Source: JAHECW01 sp964641415 (lineage in GTDB: Bacteria; Acidobacteriota; Thermoanaerobaculia; Thermoanaerobaculales; Sulfomarinibacteraceae). Taken from it: a stretch of DNA of 64,000 nt. Where the stretch lies: contig CAZXMW010000010.1 of NCBI GenBank assembly GCA_964641415.1, forward strand, positions 1 through 64,000, in the 5' to 3' direction. The notes under the pieces are model-generated. The model made no database searches. It was given only the letters and a program-made list of their open reading frames with translations, and had not been told where the DNA came from. Shown here in pieces: positions 48,079 to 55,973 of the stretch. A program made the position numbers and the translations under genes. Within the stretch, counting starts at the first letter, position 1; each line of letters opens with the position of its first letter.

Positions 48079-48786
48079 TCACGATTCCGGGCCCTCCAGA
48101 TAGCGGTAGCCGAGCCCGTAGACCGTTTCGATTCGGTCGAACTCGGGGTCGAGGGTGGCAAACTTCCTGCGGATCCGCTTGATGTGCGAGTCGATGGTGC
48201 GATCCGAGACGAATGTATCGTGAGGGTAGCCCTGCTCCATCAGTTGTTGTCGGGTCTTGACGTGACCCGGGCGACGAACCAGTGCGTGTACCATCATGAA
48301 CTCGGTCACGGTCAAGGGCACCGGCTCGTCCTGCCAGCGGGCCTGATAGCGACGCAGATCGAGCACCAGGTCGCCGATCGCCAACAGCTCCTCGTCGTCA
48401 TCGGCGCGGTCGTTGACCAGCGCGAGCCTGCGGAACAGAACCTTGACCCGAGCCACCAGCTCGCGGATCGAAAATGGCTTGCACAGATAGTCGTCGGCGC
48501 CGAGCTCGAGCCCGAGCACGCGGTCGAACTCGTCGTCACGCGAGGTCAGGAAGATGATTGGGATCGTCTCGGACAGGCTCCGCAGCCGACGGCACAGCTC
48601 GAGGCCGTCCATCCGAGGCATGATGATGTCGAGGATCACCAGATCCGGCAGGTGCGCTTCGAACGCCTTCCAGGCCGTGAGCCCGTCCGGGTAACCCTCG
48701 ATCCGGTAGCCTTCCCGTTTCAGTGCGAAGCCGACATTGTCACGGATGTTCTGCTCATCTTCGACGACGGCGATGGTTCCGATCAT
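48079..48786 (-). CDS. ChvI-like response regulator, OmpR type
   Basis: 235 aa. Receiver with acidic pair ED (9-10), phosphorylated Asp53 in LVILDIIMPRMDG, Thr in LTSRD, Lys in CKPFS; then a winged-helix output (about 130-230) with 'LTVTEFMMVHALVRRPG', 'QQLMEQGY' and 'RTIDSHIKRIRRKFATLDPEFDRIETVYGLGYRYLEG'. The output hallmark 'DRTIDSHIKRIRRKF' and wing are close to ChvI. ATG 48784-48786 lies 6 nt after TACTCT of a promoter, so translation is likely leaderless; this supports it over an upstream GTG. Upstream of the kinase gene, with which it would form a pair. Confidence 0.9.
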   Translation of the reverse strand: MIGTIAVVEDEQNIRDNVGFALKREGYRIEGYPDGLTAWKAFEAHLPDLVILDIIMPRMDGLELCRRLRSLSETIPIIFLTSRDDEFDRVLGLELGADDYLCKPFSIRELVARVKVLFRRLALVNDRADDDEELLAIGDLVLDLRRYQARWQDEPVPLTVTEFMMVHALVRRPGHVKTRQQLMEQGYPHDTFVSDRTIDSHIKRIRRKFATLDPEFDRIETVYGLGYRYLEGPES

Positions 48787-48792
48787 GGAGCG

Positions 48793-48821
48793 AGAGTAAC
48801 GAACCGGCTTCACACGCGCAA
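48793..48821 (-). promoter_or_regulatory. promoter of ChvI-like gene, leaderless
   Basis: Minus strand TTGCGC (48816-48821), 17-nt spacer, TACTCT (48793-48798), then 6 nt to the ATG. The -35 begins 2 nt past the T-run of the phasin terminator, a very compact junction. Confidence 0.6.
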
Positions 48822-48823
48822 CG

Positions 48824-48847
48824 AAAACGGCGCCGCGAGGCGGCGCC
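48824..48847 (-). terminator. terminator of phasin gene
   Basis: Minus strand GGCGCCGC-CTC-GCGGCGCC, perfect 8-bp stem, then G and TTTT. It lies 27 nt after the phasin stop and separates it from the ChvI-like gene. Confidence 0.85.
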
Positions 48848-48873
48848 GGGATCGGTCGTGACGCCGACGGGGG

Positions 48874-49347
48874 TCAGGACTTCTCGGCCGCAGGCTTCGT
48901 GGTCGGCGCCTTCTTGACCGCGGACTTCCGGGTCGACGCCTTCTCGGTCGTCGTCGTGCGGGTGCGCGGTTTGGGCGCCTCTGAGACCCGCAGCTTTTCG
49001 ATTGCACGAGTCAGGCTCTCGACCCGCTCGGTGAGGGTGTCGATCTCGTCCTTGGTCGGGACCCCGATGCGGTGGATGACTGCGGTCACCTTGTCATCGA
49101 GGGTGCGCTCGAAGGTCTCCCAGTAGCTCTCGGCGACGACCCGGACGCCGCTGACCGCGCCCTTGGCCTGCTCGACCCGGTCTTTGCCGGCCTTCTCGAA
49201 GTCCTCGCCTTTTTCGACCAGGCTCTTGAATAGCTTGCCGCCCTCCTCCTGAGCGGTGGCGACTGCGCCCAAGCCGGCAAGCCAGATCTGGTGGGCATTC
49301 TCGACGATCTCGTGCTGAACCTGTTGGGTCTTCTTTTTGGCGGTCAT
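48874..49347 (-). CDS. phasin-family protein
   Basis: 157 aa. Residues about 10-110 are a phasin domain, a single long amphipathic helical stretch (IWLAGLGAVATAQEEGGKLFKSLVEKG, 'VSGVRVVAESYWETFERTLDDKVTAVIHRIGVPTKDEI'), which in this family coats polyhydroxyalkanoate granules. A short coiled segment (about 100-120, 'TLTERVESLTRAIEKL') and a Lys/Ala/Thr/Pro-rich tail follow (TEKASTRKSAVKKAPTTKPAAEK), like the PhaF/PhaI histone-like tail that can bind DNA. ATG 49345-49347 follows AAGGAG. Perfect sigma-70 promoter and repeated TGCCGC motifs precede it. No PHA synthase is in the window. Confidence 0.85.
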   Translation of the reverse strand: MTAKKKTQQVQHEIVENAHQIWLAGLGAVATAQEEGGKLFKSLVEKGEDFEKAGKDRVEQAKGAVSGVRVVAESYWETFERTLDDKVTAVIHRIGVPTKDEIDTLTERVESLTRAIEKLRVSEAPKPRTRTTTTEKASTRKSAVKKAPTTKPAAEKS

Positions 49348-49406
49348 GGTGGTCTCCTTGTCGTCCGTGGCGCTCGGCGCCGTTTCGATTGTTCTTGCGG
49401 CTCCTG

Positions 49407-49478
49407 CCGCGCTGCGGCATTGCCGATAGGGAGAATATAACGCGCTGCGGCATGACTGTCAAGGAGCTTCTGCCGCAT
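49407..49478 (-). promoter_or_regulatory. phasin promoter with TGCCGC operator-like repeats
   Basis: Minus strand TTGACA (49457-49462), exact 17-nt spacer, TATATT (49434-49439). The motif GCCGCAGCGCG occurs in the spacer and again downstream of the -10, where TGCCGC-AGC-GCGGCA forms a perfect dyad; GCGGCA occurs just upstream of the -35, and GCCGCAGCGCG again near 49553-49563. TGC-rich dyads are what PhaR-type repressors bind. Confidence 0.75.
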
Positions 49479-49950
49479 TGCGTCAAGCCGTTTTTCCGGA
49501 ACAATTTGAAAGAGATTCAATATTCCCTTCGGAGGTGTTTCGGGGATGATTTGACGCGCTGCGGCCACCGCGGTGCAGCAATTTCGTCGGACCTACGATA
49601 CCGGCGACACCGGCCTCTCGACCCGCCCTCGCCTTCCGGCGAGTGGGGCCCAGCGCCACCGGGGCAGCACCTCGTGCGTGTCTGCCGTGCCCGGCCGGCC
49701 GGAGGGGGTCCTTCGACTCGCCTTGCTCGCTCACGAGCGCTGCTCGGGCGCCGGCGGCTTTTGCAAGATGACGAGGCTGTCCGGGCCGGAGTGGGCGCGT
49801 TTCCGGCGGACGTGCCGTGTCAAACGGTGTTGTCAACGCGCGCTGCGGGCGTCGACGCCCTGCGGGCCCGAACATCGTTTGAGGGGGCAATCGCCGAGCC
49901 CAGGCGGGGTGGATTGTGGGCGCAAAACGGCGCCGCCGTGGCAGGGCGAA
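49464..49950. other. non-coding stretch between phasin and SCP2 genes
   Basis: No convincing gene on either strand. Apart from the motif copy near 49553 there is only GC-rich sequence of non-coding character; possible frames are short or of skewed composition. A small RNA cannot be excluded. Confidence 0.6.
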
Positions 49951-50240
49951 CCGGAAACGGATCCGGCCACGGCCACGGCCACGGGCCACGGCTCCGGATT
50001 CGGCTACGGCCACGGCCACGGCCACGGATCCGGCCACGGCCACGGGCCACGGCTCCGGATTCGGCTACGGCCACGGACACGGCCACGGCCATGGATCCGG
50101 CCACGGCCACGGATCCGGCCACGGCCACGGATACGGATACGGCCACGGATACGGATACGGATACGGATACGGATACGGATACGGAAACGGACACGGATTC
50201 GGCTACGGCCACGGCTCCGGCTCCGGTTCCGGCCACGGAC
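49951..50240. repeat. hexanucleotide repeat tract (GGNNAC)
   Basis: About 290 bp of hexamers on the plus strand: GGCCAC, GGATCC, GGATAC, GGCTAC, GGAAAC, GGCTCC. A longer block of about 40 bp recurs with a 61-bp offset (near 49978 and 50039). On the minus strand it reads GTNNCC, the same vocabulary as 8429-8670 in opposite orientation. It begins about 20 nt past the stop codon of the SCP2 gene. Gly-His or Gly-Tyr frames through it are artefacts of the period. Confidence 0.9.
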
Positions 50241-50259
50241 GGCGAGAATGCTCGAGCCT

Positions 50260-50688
50260 TCAGTCCCAGCCTTCGGGGTAGCTTGTGTCGACCGCGATGG
50301 CCGAGTTCACCAGCTCCTTGGCCGCCTTGGCGTAGGGCAGCAACGCGAACAGGCTGCCCTTGGCGAGCTTGAGCTTGCCGCCCATCAGCCCGACGATCGG
50401 GTCGGTCTTGCCGCCGAGCACGCTCTTCCAGGTCGTGGGGTTGGCTTTGATGTGATATGGCACGTCGCCGAGCTCGCCGGTTTCGGCGGCCCAGGCGCTG
50501 CGGCAGTCACCGTGCCACAGGTCGGCGATCACGATCCGTTCTGAGGGGATCCCCATGTCGCCGTCGACCGTCATGATCATCCCGATGGCGCCCTCCCACT
50601 TGGCGGCGGCCTTCTTGTACTCGGCGTTGTCGTTGATGGCGTCGCCCCAGGCGTCGGCCCAGTCGGCGGTAAAGATCTCGGCTGGCAT
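50260..50688 (-). CDS. SCP2 sterol-binding domain protein
   Basis: 142 aa, a single SCP2-like domain. Motifs: 'FTADWADAWGDAINDNAEYKKAAAKWEGAIGMIM' N-terminal helix-strand, 'SERIVIADLWHGDCRSAW', 'YHIKANPTTWKSVLGGKTDPIVGLMGGKLKLAKGSL' (the typical 'W..l..G..dp...m..G.l...Gd' run). SCP2 domains bind lipids, fatty acyl-CoA or sterol-like molecules in the cytosol. ATG 50686-50688 follows CGGAGGTCGACC, a good site. It may be transcribed after the zinc-ribbon gene 60 nt upstream. Ligand unknown. Confidence 0.9.
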   Translation of the reverse strand: MPAEIFTADWADAWGDAINDNAEYKKAAAKWEGAIGMIMTVDGDMGIPSERIVIADLWHGDCRSAWAAETGELGDVPYHIKANPTTWKSVLGGKTDPIVGLMGGKLKLAKGSLFALLPYAKAAKELVNSAIAVDTSYPEGWD

Positions 50689-50748
50689 GGTCGACCTCCG
50701 TGTTCCGATCAGAATAACCCAGTTTCGCAGAGCGAGAGCCGGGACGTG

Positions 50749-52767
50749 TCAGTCGGAACCTTTGGTCGCCCTTCGGAGCGCCCGGCCGCGAAACCGGCCG
50801 ACCCAGCGGCTGAACGGATTCGTGACGACGGCGGGTATCGGCAGGTAGACGAGCTTCCCCGCGGCTTCCTGGGTGGCGTTGAACAGCCAGTCCGCGACCT
50901 GGGTGACGTTGACTCGGGCGAGGTCGCGTCGGGTGAAGGCGTTGGCCAGGTACAGCGGCGCCAGACGGCGCGCCTCGGGCTCGTCGATGTGAATCGACCA
51001 CGGCTCGGGTCGCTCGTCGAGCGCGAAGCGGTCGTCCTCGATCAGGTAGACAGAGCGCATGGTGTGGTGGAAGAGCCGGTTGAAGGCCTCGCTCATCAGC
51101 CGCGAGTTGATGCACCGGATGGCGGGCACGTACAGCCCGTGCTGCTGCATGGGCTGGTCGTCGCCGATCTGGTCGAAGGTGCCGTCGATACCGTCCCTCA
51201 GGTGACCGAGGTCGGTGATGACGTCGCCGCCGGCGGTCCGGATCCGCAGCGGAAAGAGCCAGAACGGGACCAGGCTCGTGTCGGCTGCTCGGCCGTCGGT
51301 GCGCGAGTATTCGACGTCCTGCTTGCGTCCTTGATCGATCCGGCAGAGCCGGTGGCAGTTACGGCAGAAGTGGAGCACCGCGTCGCTGTCGAACGGGAAC
51401 TCGTCGCCGCAGGTCGGGCACTCCATTGGGACGAACCGAAGGCCGAGTCCGGGCGCCCGTGCGGCGTCCGGCAGAGGTGCCAGCAGCGTCTCGTCGAAGG
51501 TCGGGGCGGCGCCGACCACCGATCCCGACGCGCTGTCCACCAAAAACCTGTCGTGGATCCCCGGCCCCGACACCTCGACGATCCACCAGGGCCGCCAGAC
51601 CACCGCATCGACCTCGTGGACGAAACGGGAGCCGAGTCGGATGCTCGCCAACGAGCGGTCGAGCTGCTTGCGATCGAGATTGCCGAAGGCACGCTCGAGA
51701 ACGTCGTCGCCCAGGTCGAGCTCGAGGCTCTTCTCGTCGCCGCTCCGCGATGCCGCCGACCGCAGTGAGCGAAGGTAGGTCAGCTTGCCCATTTCGGGCA
51801 GGGTCAGGGCGGAGGTCGCGGAAGCGGACGCTTCGACGGTGCCGATCCTGAAGGCGAGCCCCTTCTCCTGGTCGGCCTTGCGGCGTCCGAAGGTCGCCTG
51901 GTAGAGGGTGCCCATGCCGTGCCGATAGGGCGACAGGAATCGGGTGGTCCGGCCGATCTGCAGTCGGGGGGCCAGCCGGTCGCGGAACGCGTCGGCGCGC
52001 CGTGCGACGGCAGCTTCGGCGGCGGCCGCGGCGGCCTCCGCCTCGGGTCGCGTGACGAGAACTCCCGAGGCGGTGGCGTCGGTTGCGGCGACCTGGAGGA
52101 CCGGTACCGAAGCCCGGAACAGCTTCAGGTAGTGCTGGTAGCGATAGTGGTCGAGCAGAACCTCTTTGAGTGCGTCCTGGTCGGGGGCGCGCTCGTCGAG
52201 GGTCAGGTACAGAGTCTCGTCGCGACCGACCACCAGGTGGTCGCTGCCGCAGAAGTCGCAGTGGGCCATGTGCTGGAGCACCGGCACCGAGAGCTTCGCG
52301 CCGCACTCGGTGCACCCCACCTCGACGGAATAACCCGCCTCGACGTCGGCCTCGACCGAACCCGGGTCGGTCTCAGGAGGGCCGGGCGTCCGGCCGATCC
52401 CGGACGCCGGGGGTCGGGATCCGGCCGCTGCCGGATCCGTGGTCGCCGGCCGGTTGCCCGCCGCCAGCTCCAGCGGGCTGTACGGCGTGTGGACCGAGGC
52501 CCACAGCCCGCCGATCACCATGATCGGCACGAAGAAACCGATCGAACCCATGGTTCCCGAGATGATCAGGCTCGCCTGGGCCAGGAGAACGCCGAGAGCG
52601 ACCTCCAGAGTGGGCCGGCCGAGCACCGCCAGGCCGGCCCCGGGCGACAGCGCATTGAGCCCGATCCCGAGCGCAGGGTGGGGGCCGCGAGGACGAAGCA
52701 CGAGAGTCGTGAGCACCGCCGCCGCCGGCGGCCCCAGCAAAGCGGTGAGCACCCAGAACCCGCTCAC
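50749..52767 (-). CDS. membrane-anchored double zinc-ribbon protein
   Basis: 672 aa, not recognised. N-terminal helices at about 5-25, 35-65 and 70-92, then a Pro-rich linker. Two zinc ribbons: Cys pairs CTECG...CDFCG at about 151-175 and CPTCG...CRNCH near 450-475. Between them lies a long helical/beta region (AEAAAAAAEAAVARRADAFRDRL; SLELDLGDDVLERAFGN) that resembles an SPFH/zinc-associated 'handle', and an alpha/beta end follows the second ribbon (VPFWLFPLRIRTAGGDV, 'FNRLFHHTMRSVYLIEDDRF'). Start GTG 52765-52767. The second ribbon resembles transcription-factor type zinc clips. Upstream of the SCP2 gene on the same strand. Function unknown. Confidence 0.75.
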   Translation of the reverse strand: MSGFWVLTALLGPPAAAVLTTLVLRPRGPHPALGIGLNALSPGAGLAVLGRPTLEVALGVLLAQASLIISGTMGSIGFFVPIMVIGGLWASVHTPYSPLELAAGNRPATTDPAAAGSRPPASGIGRTPGPPETDPGSVEADVEAGYSVEVGCTECGAKLSVPVLQHMAHCDFCGSDHLVVGRDETLYLTLDERAPDQDALKEVLLDHYRYQHYLKLFRASVPVLQVAATDATASGVLVTRPEAEAAAAAAEAAVARRADAFRDRLAPRLQIGRTTRFLSPYRHGMGTLYQATFGRRKADQEKGLAFRIGTVEASASATSALTLPEMGKLTYLRSLRSAASRSGDEKSLELDLGDDVLERAFGNLDRKQLDRSLASIRLGSRFVHEVDAVVWRPWWIVEVSGPGIHDRFLVDSASGSVVGAAPTFDETLLAPLPDAARAPGLGLRFVPMECPTCGDEFPFDSDAVLHFCRNCHRLCRIDQGRKQDVEYSRTDGRAADTSLVPFWLFPLRIRTAGGDVITDLGHLRDGIDGTFDQIGDDQPMQQHGLYVPAIRCINSRLMSEAFNRLFHHTMRSVYLIEDDRFALDERPEPWSIHIDEPEARRLAPLYLANAFTRRDLARVNVTQVADWLFNATQEAAGKLVYLPIPAVVTNPFSRWVGRFRGRALRRATKGSD

Positions 52768-52922
52768 CGGACCGGCAGCTCCGGGCGGCGGGAGCGCGAT
52801 TCTGGAATGCGCCCAGGGTTCAGGGGTTGTAACAGGAGTACATAGATCATGGATGCGCCGTCCTCGAGTCGCTCCATGATACCGATTCCCGAGACCGGAC
52901 GACGGGGCGCAGTGGAGGCAAC

Positions 52923-53663
52923 ATGATCGAACTACGCAATCGAAGGCTGATCGTGACCGGCGGGTCGAGCGGCATCGGCGCCGAAACTGCGCGTCTGGCC
53001 CAGCGGGCGGGCGCCGAGGTCTGTCTCGTGGCCCGGCGGAAAGACCGCCTGGACGAGATCGTCGGCGAGCTCGGCGAGGGAGCGTGGAGCGTCGTCGGCG
53101 ACATCTCCGACCCGGTCGTCGTCGATGCGCTGGCCGAAGCCGTCAGGTCGCGATGGGGCGCGGCCGACGGGCTGGTCAACAACGCCGGTGTGGCGCCCAT
53201 GGCGAGCCTGGACGACACCGATCCCGAGACCTGGGACCGGGCCTTCGACGTCAATCTGCGCGCGCCGTACCTGCTGTGTCGCGCCGTCGGACCGCTGCTC
53301 AAGGCGGGCCGAACGCCGGCGGTGGTCAACGTGTCGTCGTCGCTCGCCGAGCGCGCGATCCCCGGGATGGCCGCCTACAACGCCTCCAAGGCCGGCCTCA
53401 ACCACCTGACGCGCTGTCTCGCCCTCGAGTGGGCGCCGACCGTTCGGGTCAACGCGGTCATGCCGGCGGTGGTCGACACCCCGATCCACGCGAACCGGGG
53501 GCTGACCCCGGACGACGTCGCCGCGATGGCGGGCATGCACCCGCTGGGTCGGGTCGGCCAGCCGAGAGATGTTGCCGCGATGATCGTCTTCCTGCTTTCC
53601 GGCGAATCGTCGTGGATCACCGGCGCGGTCATCCCGGTCGACGGCGGCATGCTCGCGGGTTGA
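52923..53663 (+). CDS. short-chain dehydrogenase/reductase
   Basis: 246-aa cytosolic NAD(P)-dependent oxidoreductase. Cofactor motif TGGSSGIG at 12-19, NNAG at 86-89, catalytic Ser about 139 (VNVSSSLAE), Tyr152 and Lys156 in YNASKAG, and C-terminal 'SSWITGAVIPVDGGMLAG'. Arg38-Arg39 after strand 2 (LVARRKDRL) suggests NADP preference. ATG 52923 follows GGAGG. Divergent from the zinc-ribbon gene; the 254-bp gap to tsaE has no other feature. Substrate is not set by sequence. Confidence 0.95.
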   Translation: MIELRNRRLIVTGGSSGIGAETARLAQRAGAEVCLVARRKDRLDEIVGELGEGAWSVVGDISDPVVVDALAEAVRSRWGAADGLVNNAGVAPMASLDDTDPETWDRAFDVNLRAPYLLCRAVGPLLKAGRTPAVVNVSSSLAERAIPGMAAYNASKAGLNHLTRCLALEWAPTVRVNAVMPAVVDTPIHANRGLTPDDVAAMAGMHPLGRVGQPRDVAAMIVFLLSGESSWITGAVIPVDGGMLAG

Positions 53664-53917
53664 ACCCCGAAGCATGTCCCGGTTTGATGGCCGCCGCGAC
53701 CGCGAAACAGATCGAAACGTTGATCCGCGGCTGGCGCAGCGGCGACGCCGTGGCCGGGCAGCGATGTTCGTGCCCGGCCACGTGAGACGTAGAGGCCGTG
53801 CAAACCTCGTCACGAGGCCTCTCCTCGGACCGGATGGGCCTCATCGAAAAGCGCGCTCAGCGTCGGCTCGGCGACCTCGGCGTCTCCGAGGTGTGATCGT
53901 GCCCTTTGCCTTCGACG

Positions 53918-54391
53918 TCACAGAGGCGGCACGATCTCGATTCGACGGGCGCCGTCGGCCTCGACCGTGAGCATGATCCGCCAGACCCGGGTGCCGGGCG
54001 GGATCCAGGTCGAGAGGACGTCCTTGGGCCACTCGACGGCGGTGACCGCGCGGCTGTCCGACAGCACCTCTTCGATGCCGATCTCCCGAAGGTCGTTGAT
54101 GCTGCCGTCGAGCCTGTAGAGGTCGACGTGGTGGAATCGCACGACGCCGCGTCCGCCGCAGGGGTAGGTCTGGAGCAGGACGAAGGTCGGTGAGTCGACG
54201 TCGCCGGCCTCGCCCCCGAGGCCGTGCACCAGGCCTCGGACGAAGGTCGTCTTGCCGGCGGCGAGATCGCCGGACAGCAGAACCAGGTCGCCGGGTTGGA
54301 GACGGCGACCGAGAGTGACGCCGTGCGCCTCGGTGGCGTCGGGGCTCAACGAGGACACCCCGGGCCGTGGCCGTTGGCGGGGGGCGGTCAC
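53918..54391 (-). CDS. tsaE: tRNA threonylcarbamoyladenosine biosynthesis ATPase TsaE
   Basis: 157 aa. ATPase that supports the TsaB/TsaD complex in making t6A37 in ANN-decoding tRNAs. Walker A SGDLAAGKTTF (40-50), 'SPTFVLLQTY', 'HHVDLYRLDG' and the C-terminal 'VTAVEWPKDVLS', as in the family; usual Gly after 'GDL' is Ala here (GDLAAGKT). The start is taken as GTG 54389-54391 after GGAG, 17 nt past the nnrD stop; longer frames into nnrD are shadows. TsaE commonly sits beside nnrD in bacteria, which fits. Confidence 0.92.
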   Translation of the reverse strand: MTAPRQRPRPGVSSLSPDATEAHGVTLGRRLQPGDLVLLSGDLAAGKTTFVRGLVHGLGGEAGDVDSPTFVLLQTYPCGGRGVVRFHHVDLYRLDGSINDLREIGIEEVLSDSRAVTAVEWPKDVLSTWIPPGTRVWRIMLTVEADGARRIEIVPPL

Positions 54392-54408
54392 GCCGTCTCC
54401 GCTCGACC

Positions 54409-55953
54409 TCAGTCGCCGCCCTCGAGCTCGGACCAGGCGTCGGCGAGGAAGCCCGAAAGCTTTCCGGCCGGGACCGCCGCCGGGTAGACCTCGCCGGCGA
54501 TCTCGCCCGCGCGGCCGTGCAACCAGCAGCCGACGAGAGCGGCCCGGAGCGGCTCGATACCCTGGGCCAGCAGACCGCCCAGGGCTCCGGTCAGCGCGTC
54601 GCCGGAGCCGCCCGACGCGAGGCCGACATCCCCCGTGGGGTTGACCCAGGCCCGACCGTCGGGGTCGGCGATGACCGTTCCGTAGCCCTTGGCGACGACC
54701 ACCGACTCGGCTCGCCGGGCGGCTTCGCGAGCCGCCGCAACCCGGTCGCCGACGACAGTTTCGGTATCGACCCCGAGCAGGCGCGCAAGCTCGCCCGGGT
54801 GGGGCGTGAGCACCGGCGGCAGGTTGCGGCCGGCCAGGCGCTCCGGCGTTCCGGCGAGCAGGTTGATGGCGTCGGCGTCGAGCAGCAGCGGTCCGGGCCA
54901 GGTTTCGAGCAGCCAATCCAAGGTCGCTCGGGCGCCGTCGCCGGTGCCGAGCCCGGGCCCGGCGGCGATCGCCGTCATCCGGTCGAGAAGCGGTTCGAGG
55001 CCGTCGGGTCCGGCGAGTGCGCCGTCGTCACCGCACCCGAGCGGATGCGACATCGCCTCGAGACAGGCGGCGTCGACCACCGGAACGACGGGTTCGGGCA
55101 CCGCCAGGGTGACCAGGCCCGTGCCCACCACCACCGCGGATCGGCCCGCCATGGCAACGGCGCCGCCGCGTCCGACCGATCCCGCGACCACCAGCAGGTG
55201 ACCGAAGCGGCCCTTGTGGGCGTCGGCCGATCGGGTGGGAAGCATGAGCCCGACGTCATCGGCCTCGACCAACCTCAGCGCGCACCGGTCGTCGAGGGTT
55301 CCGGGCGGGATGCCGATGTCGACCACCGCGACGTCGCCGCACGCCGTGCACGCCGGCGGCAGAACGTGGCAGATCTTGAGCGCCGCAAAGGTGACGGTGA
55401 GGTCGGCGGGCAGGTGCGGCCCGGGAAGCACCGCCGACGATCCGTTGAGACCGGTCGGCACGTCGACGGCCACCACCGGCAGGCCCGAGCGGGCAACCGC
55501 CTCGACCGCGGTCGCCAGGCGGCCCGCCAGCGGCCGGTCGATCCCGGTGCCGAGCAGCGCGTCGACCACCAGGTCGGGCGGCCAGTCCTCGATCAGCGAC
55601 TCGACGACCGACAGGTCGTCGCCGTCGATCACCGCGGTCGGGACCCCGAACGCTGCAGCCAGGCGGTAATTGGTCGCGGCGTCGGGGCTCAGATCGTCGG
55701 GATCGCCGAACAGACACAGCTCGACGTCGATCCCCCCGTTGTGCAGATGCCGGGCCGCCGCCAAGCCGTCACCGCCGTTGTTGCCTCGGCCGCACAGGAC
55801 GAGCACGCGGCGCGCGTCGGGAAAGCTCTCGCGGATCGCCTCGACCACGCCGGTGGCGGCGTTCTCCATGAGCACGAGACTCGGGACCCCGAGGTCCTCG
55901 ATGGTGTGGCGGTCGGCCTCGCGAATGCCGTCGTTGTCGAGAATCGGGAGCAT
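54409..55953 (-). CDS. nnrD: bifunctional NAD(P)H-hydrate epimerase/dehydratase
   Basis: 514-aa repair enzyme for damaged NAD(P)HX. N-terminal epimerase domain (about 1-215): 'LMENAATGVVEAI', 'VLCGRGNNGGDGLAAARHL' and 'VVDALLGTGIDRPL'. C-terminal ADP-dependent dehydratase domain (about 225-510): 'HKGRFGHLLVVAGS', 'AAGPGLGTG', 'VLTPHPGELARLL', 'LASGGSGDALTGALGGLLAQG', the last with the catalytic GDxL Asp. ATG 55951-55953 follows AGGAGG. Order nnrD-tsaE on the minus strand. Strong full-length match to the family. Confidence 0.96.
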   Translation of the reverse strand: MLPILDNDGIREADRHTIEDLGVPSLVLMENAATGVVEAIRESFPDARRVLVLCGRGNNGGDGLAAARHLHNGGIDVELCLFGDPDDLSPDAATNYRLAAAFGVPTAVIDGDDLSVVESLIEDWPPDLVVDALLGTGIDRPLAGRLATAVEAVARSGLPVVAVDVPTGLNGSSAVLPGPHLPADLTVTFAALKICHVLPPACTACGDVAVVDIGIPPGTLDDRCALRLVEADDVGLMLPTRSADAHKGRFGHLLVVAGSVGRGGAVAMAGRSAVVVGTGLVTLAVPEPVVPVVDAACLEAMSHPLGCGDDGALAGPDGLEPLLDRMTAIAAGPGLGTGDGARATLDWLLETWPGPLLLDADAINLLAGTPERLAGRNLPPVLTPHPGELARLLGVDTETVVGDRVAAAREAARRAESVVVAKGYGTVIADPDGRAWVNPTGDVGLASGGSGDALTGALGGLLAQGIEPLRAALVGCWLHGRAGEIAGEVYPAAVPAGKLSGFLADAWSELEGGD

Positions 55954-55973
55954 GGCATCCTCCTGACGAACGC

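Noticed and set aside
49573..50544. Frames encoding Gly-His/Gly-Tyr repeats through the hexamer tract
   Set aside because: Created by the period-six DNA repeat; no signal peptide, no ribosome binding site, overlaps the SCP2 gene antisense.
53664..53917. Small plus-strand frame between the SDR and tsaE genes
   Set aside because: Arg/Pro-rich composition, no ribosome binding site and overlap with the 3' end of tsaE; treated as non-coding.
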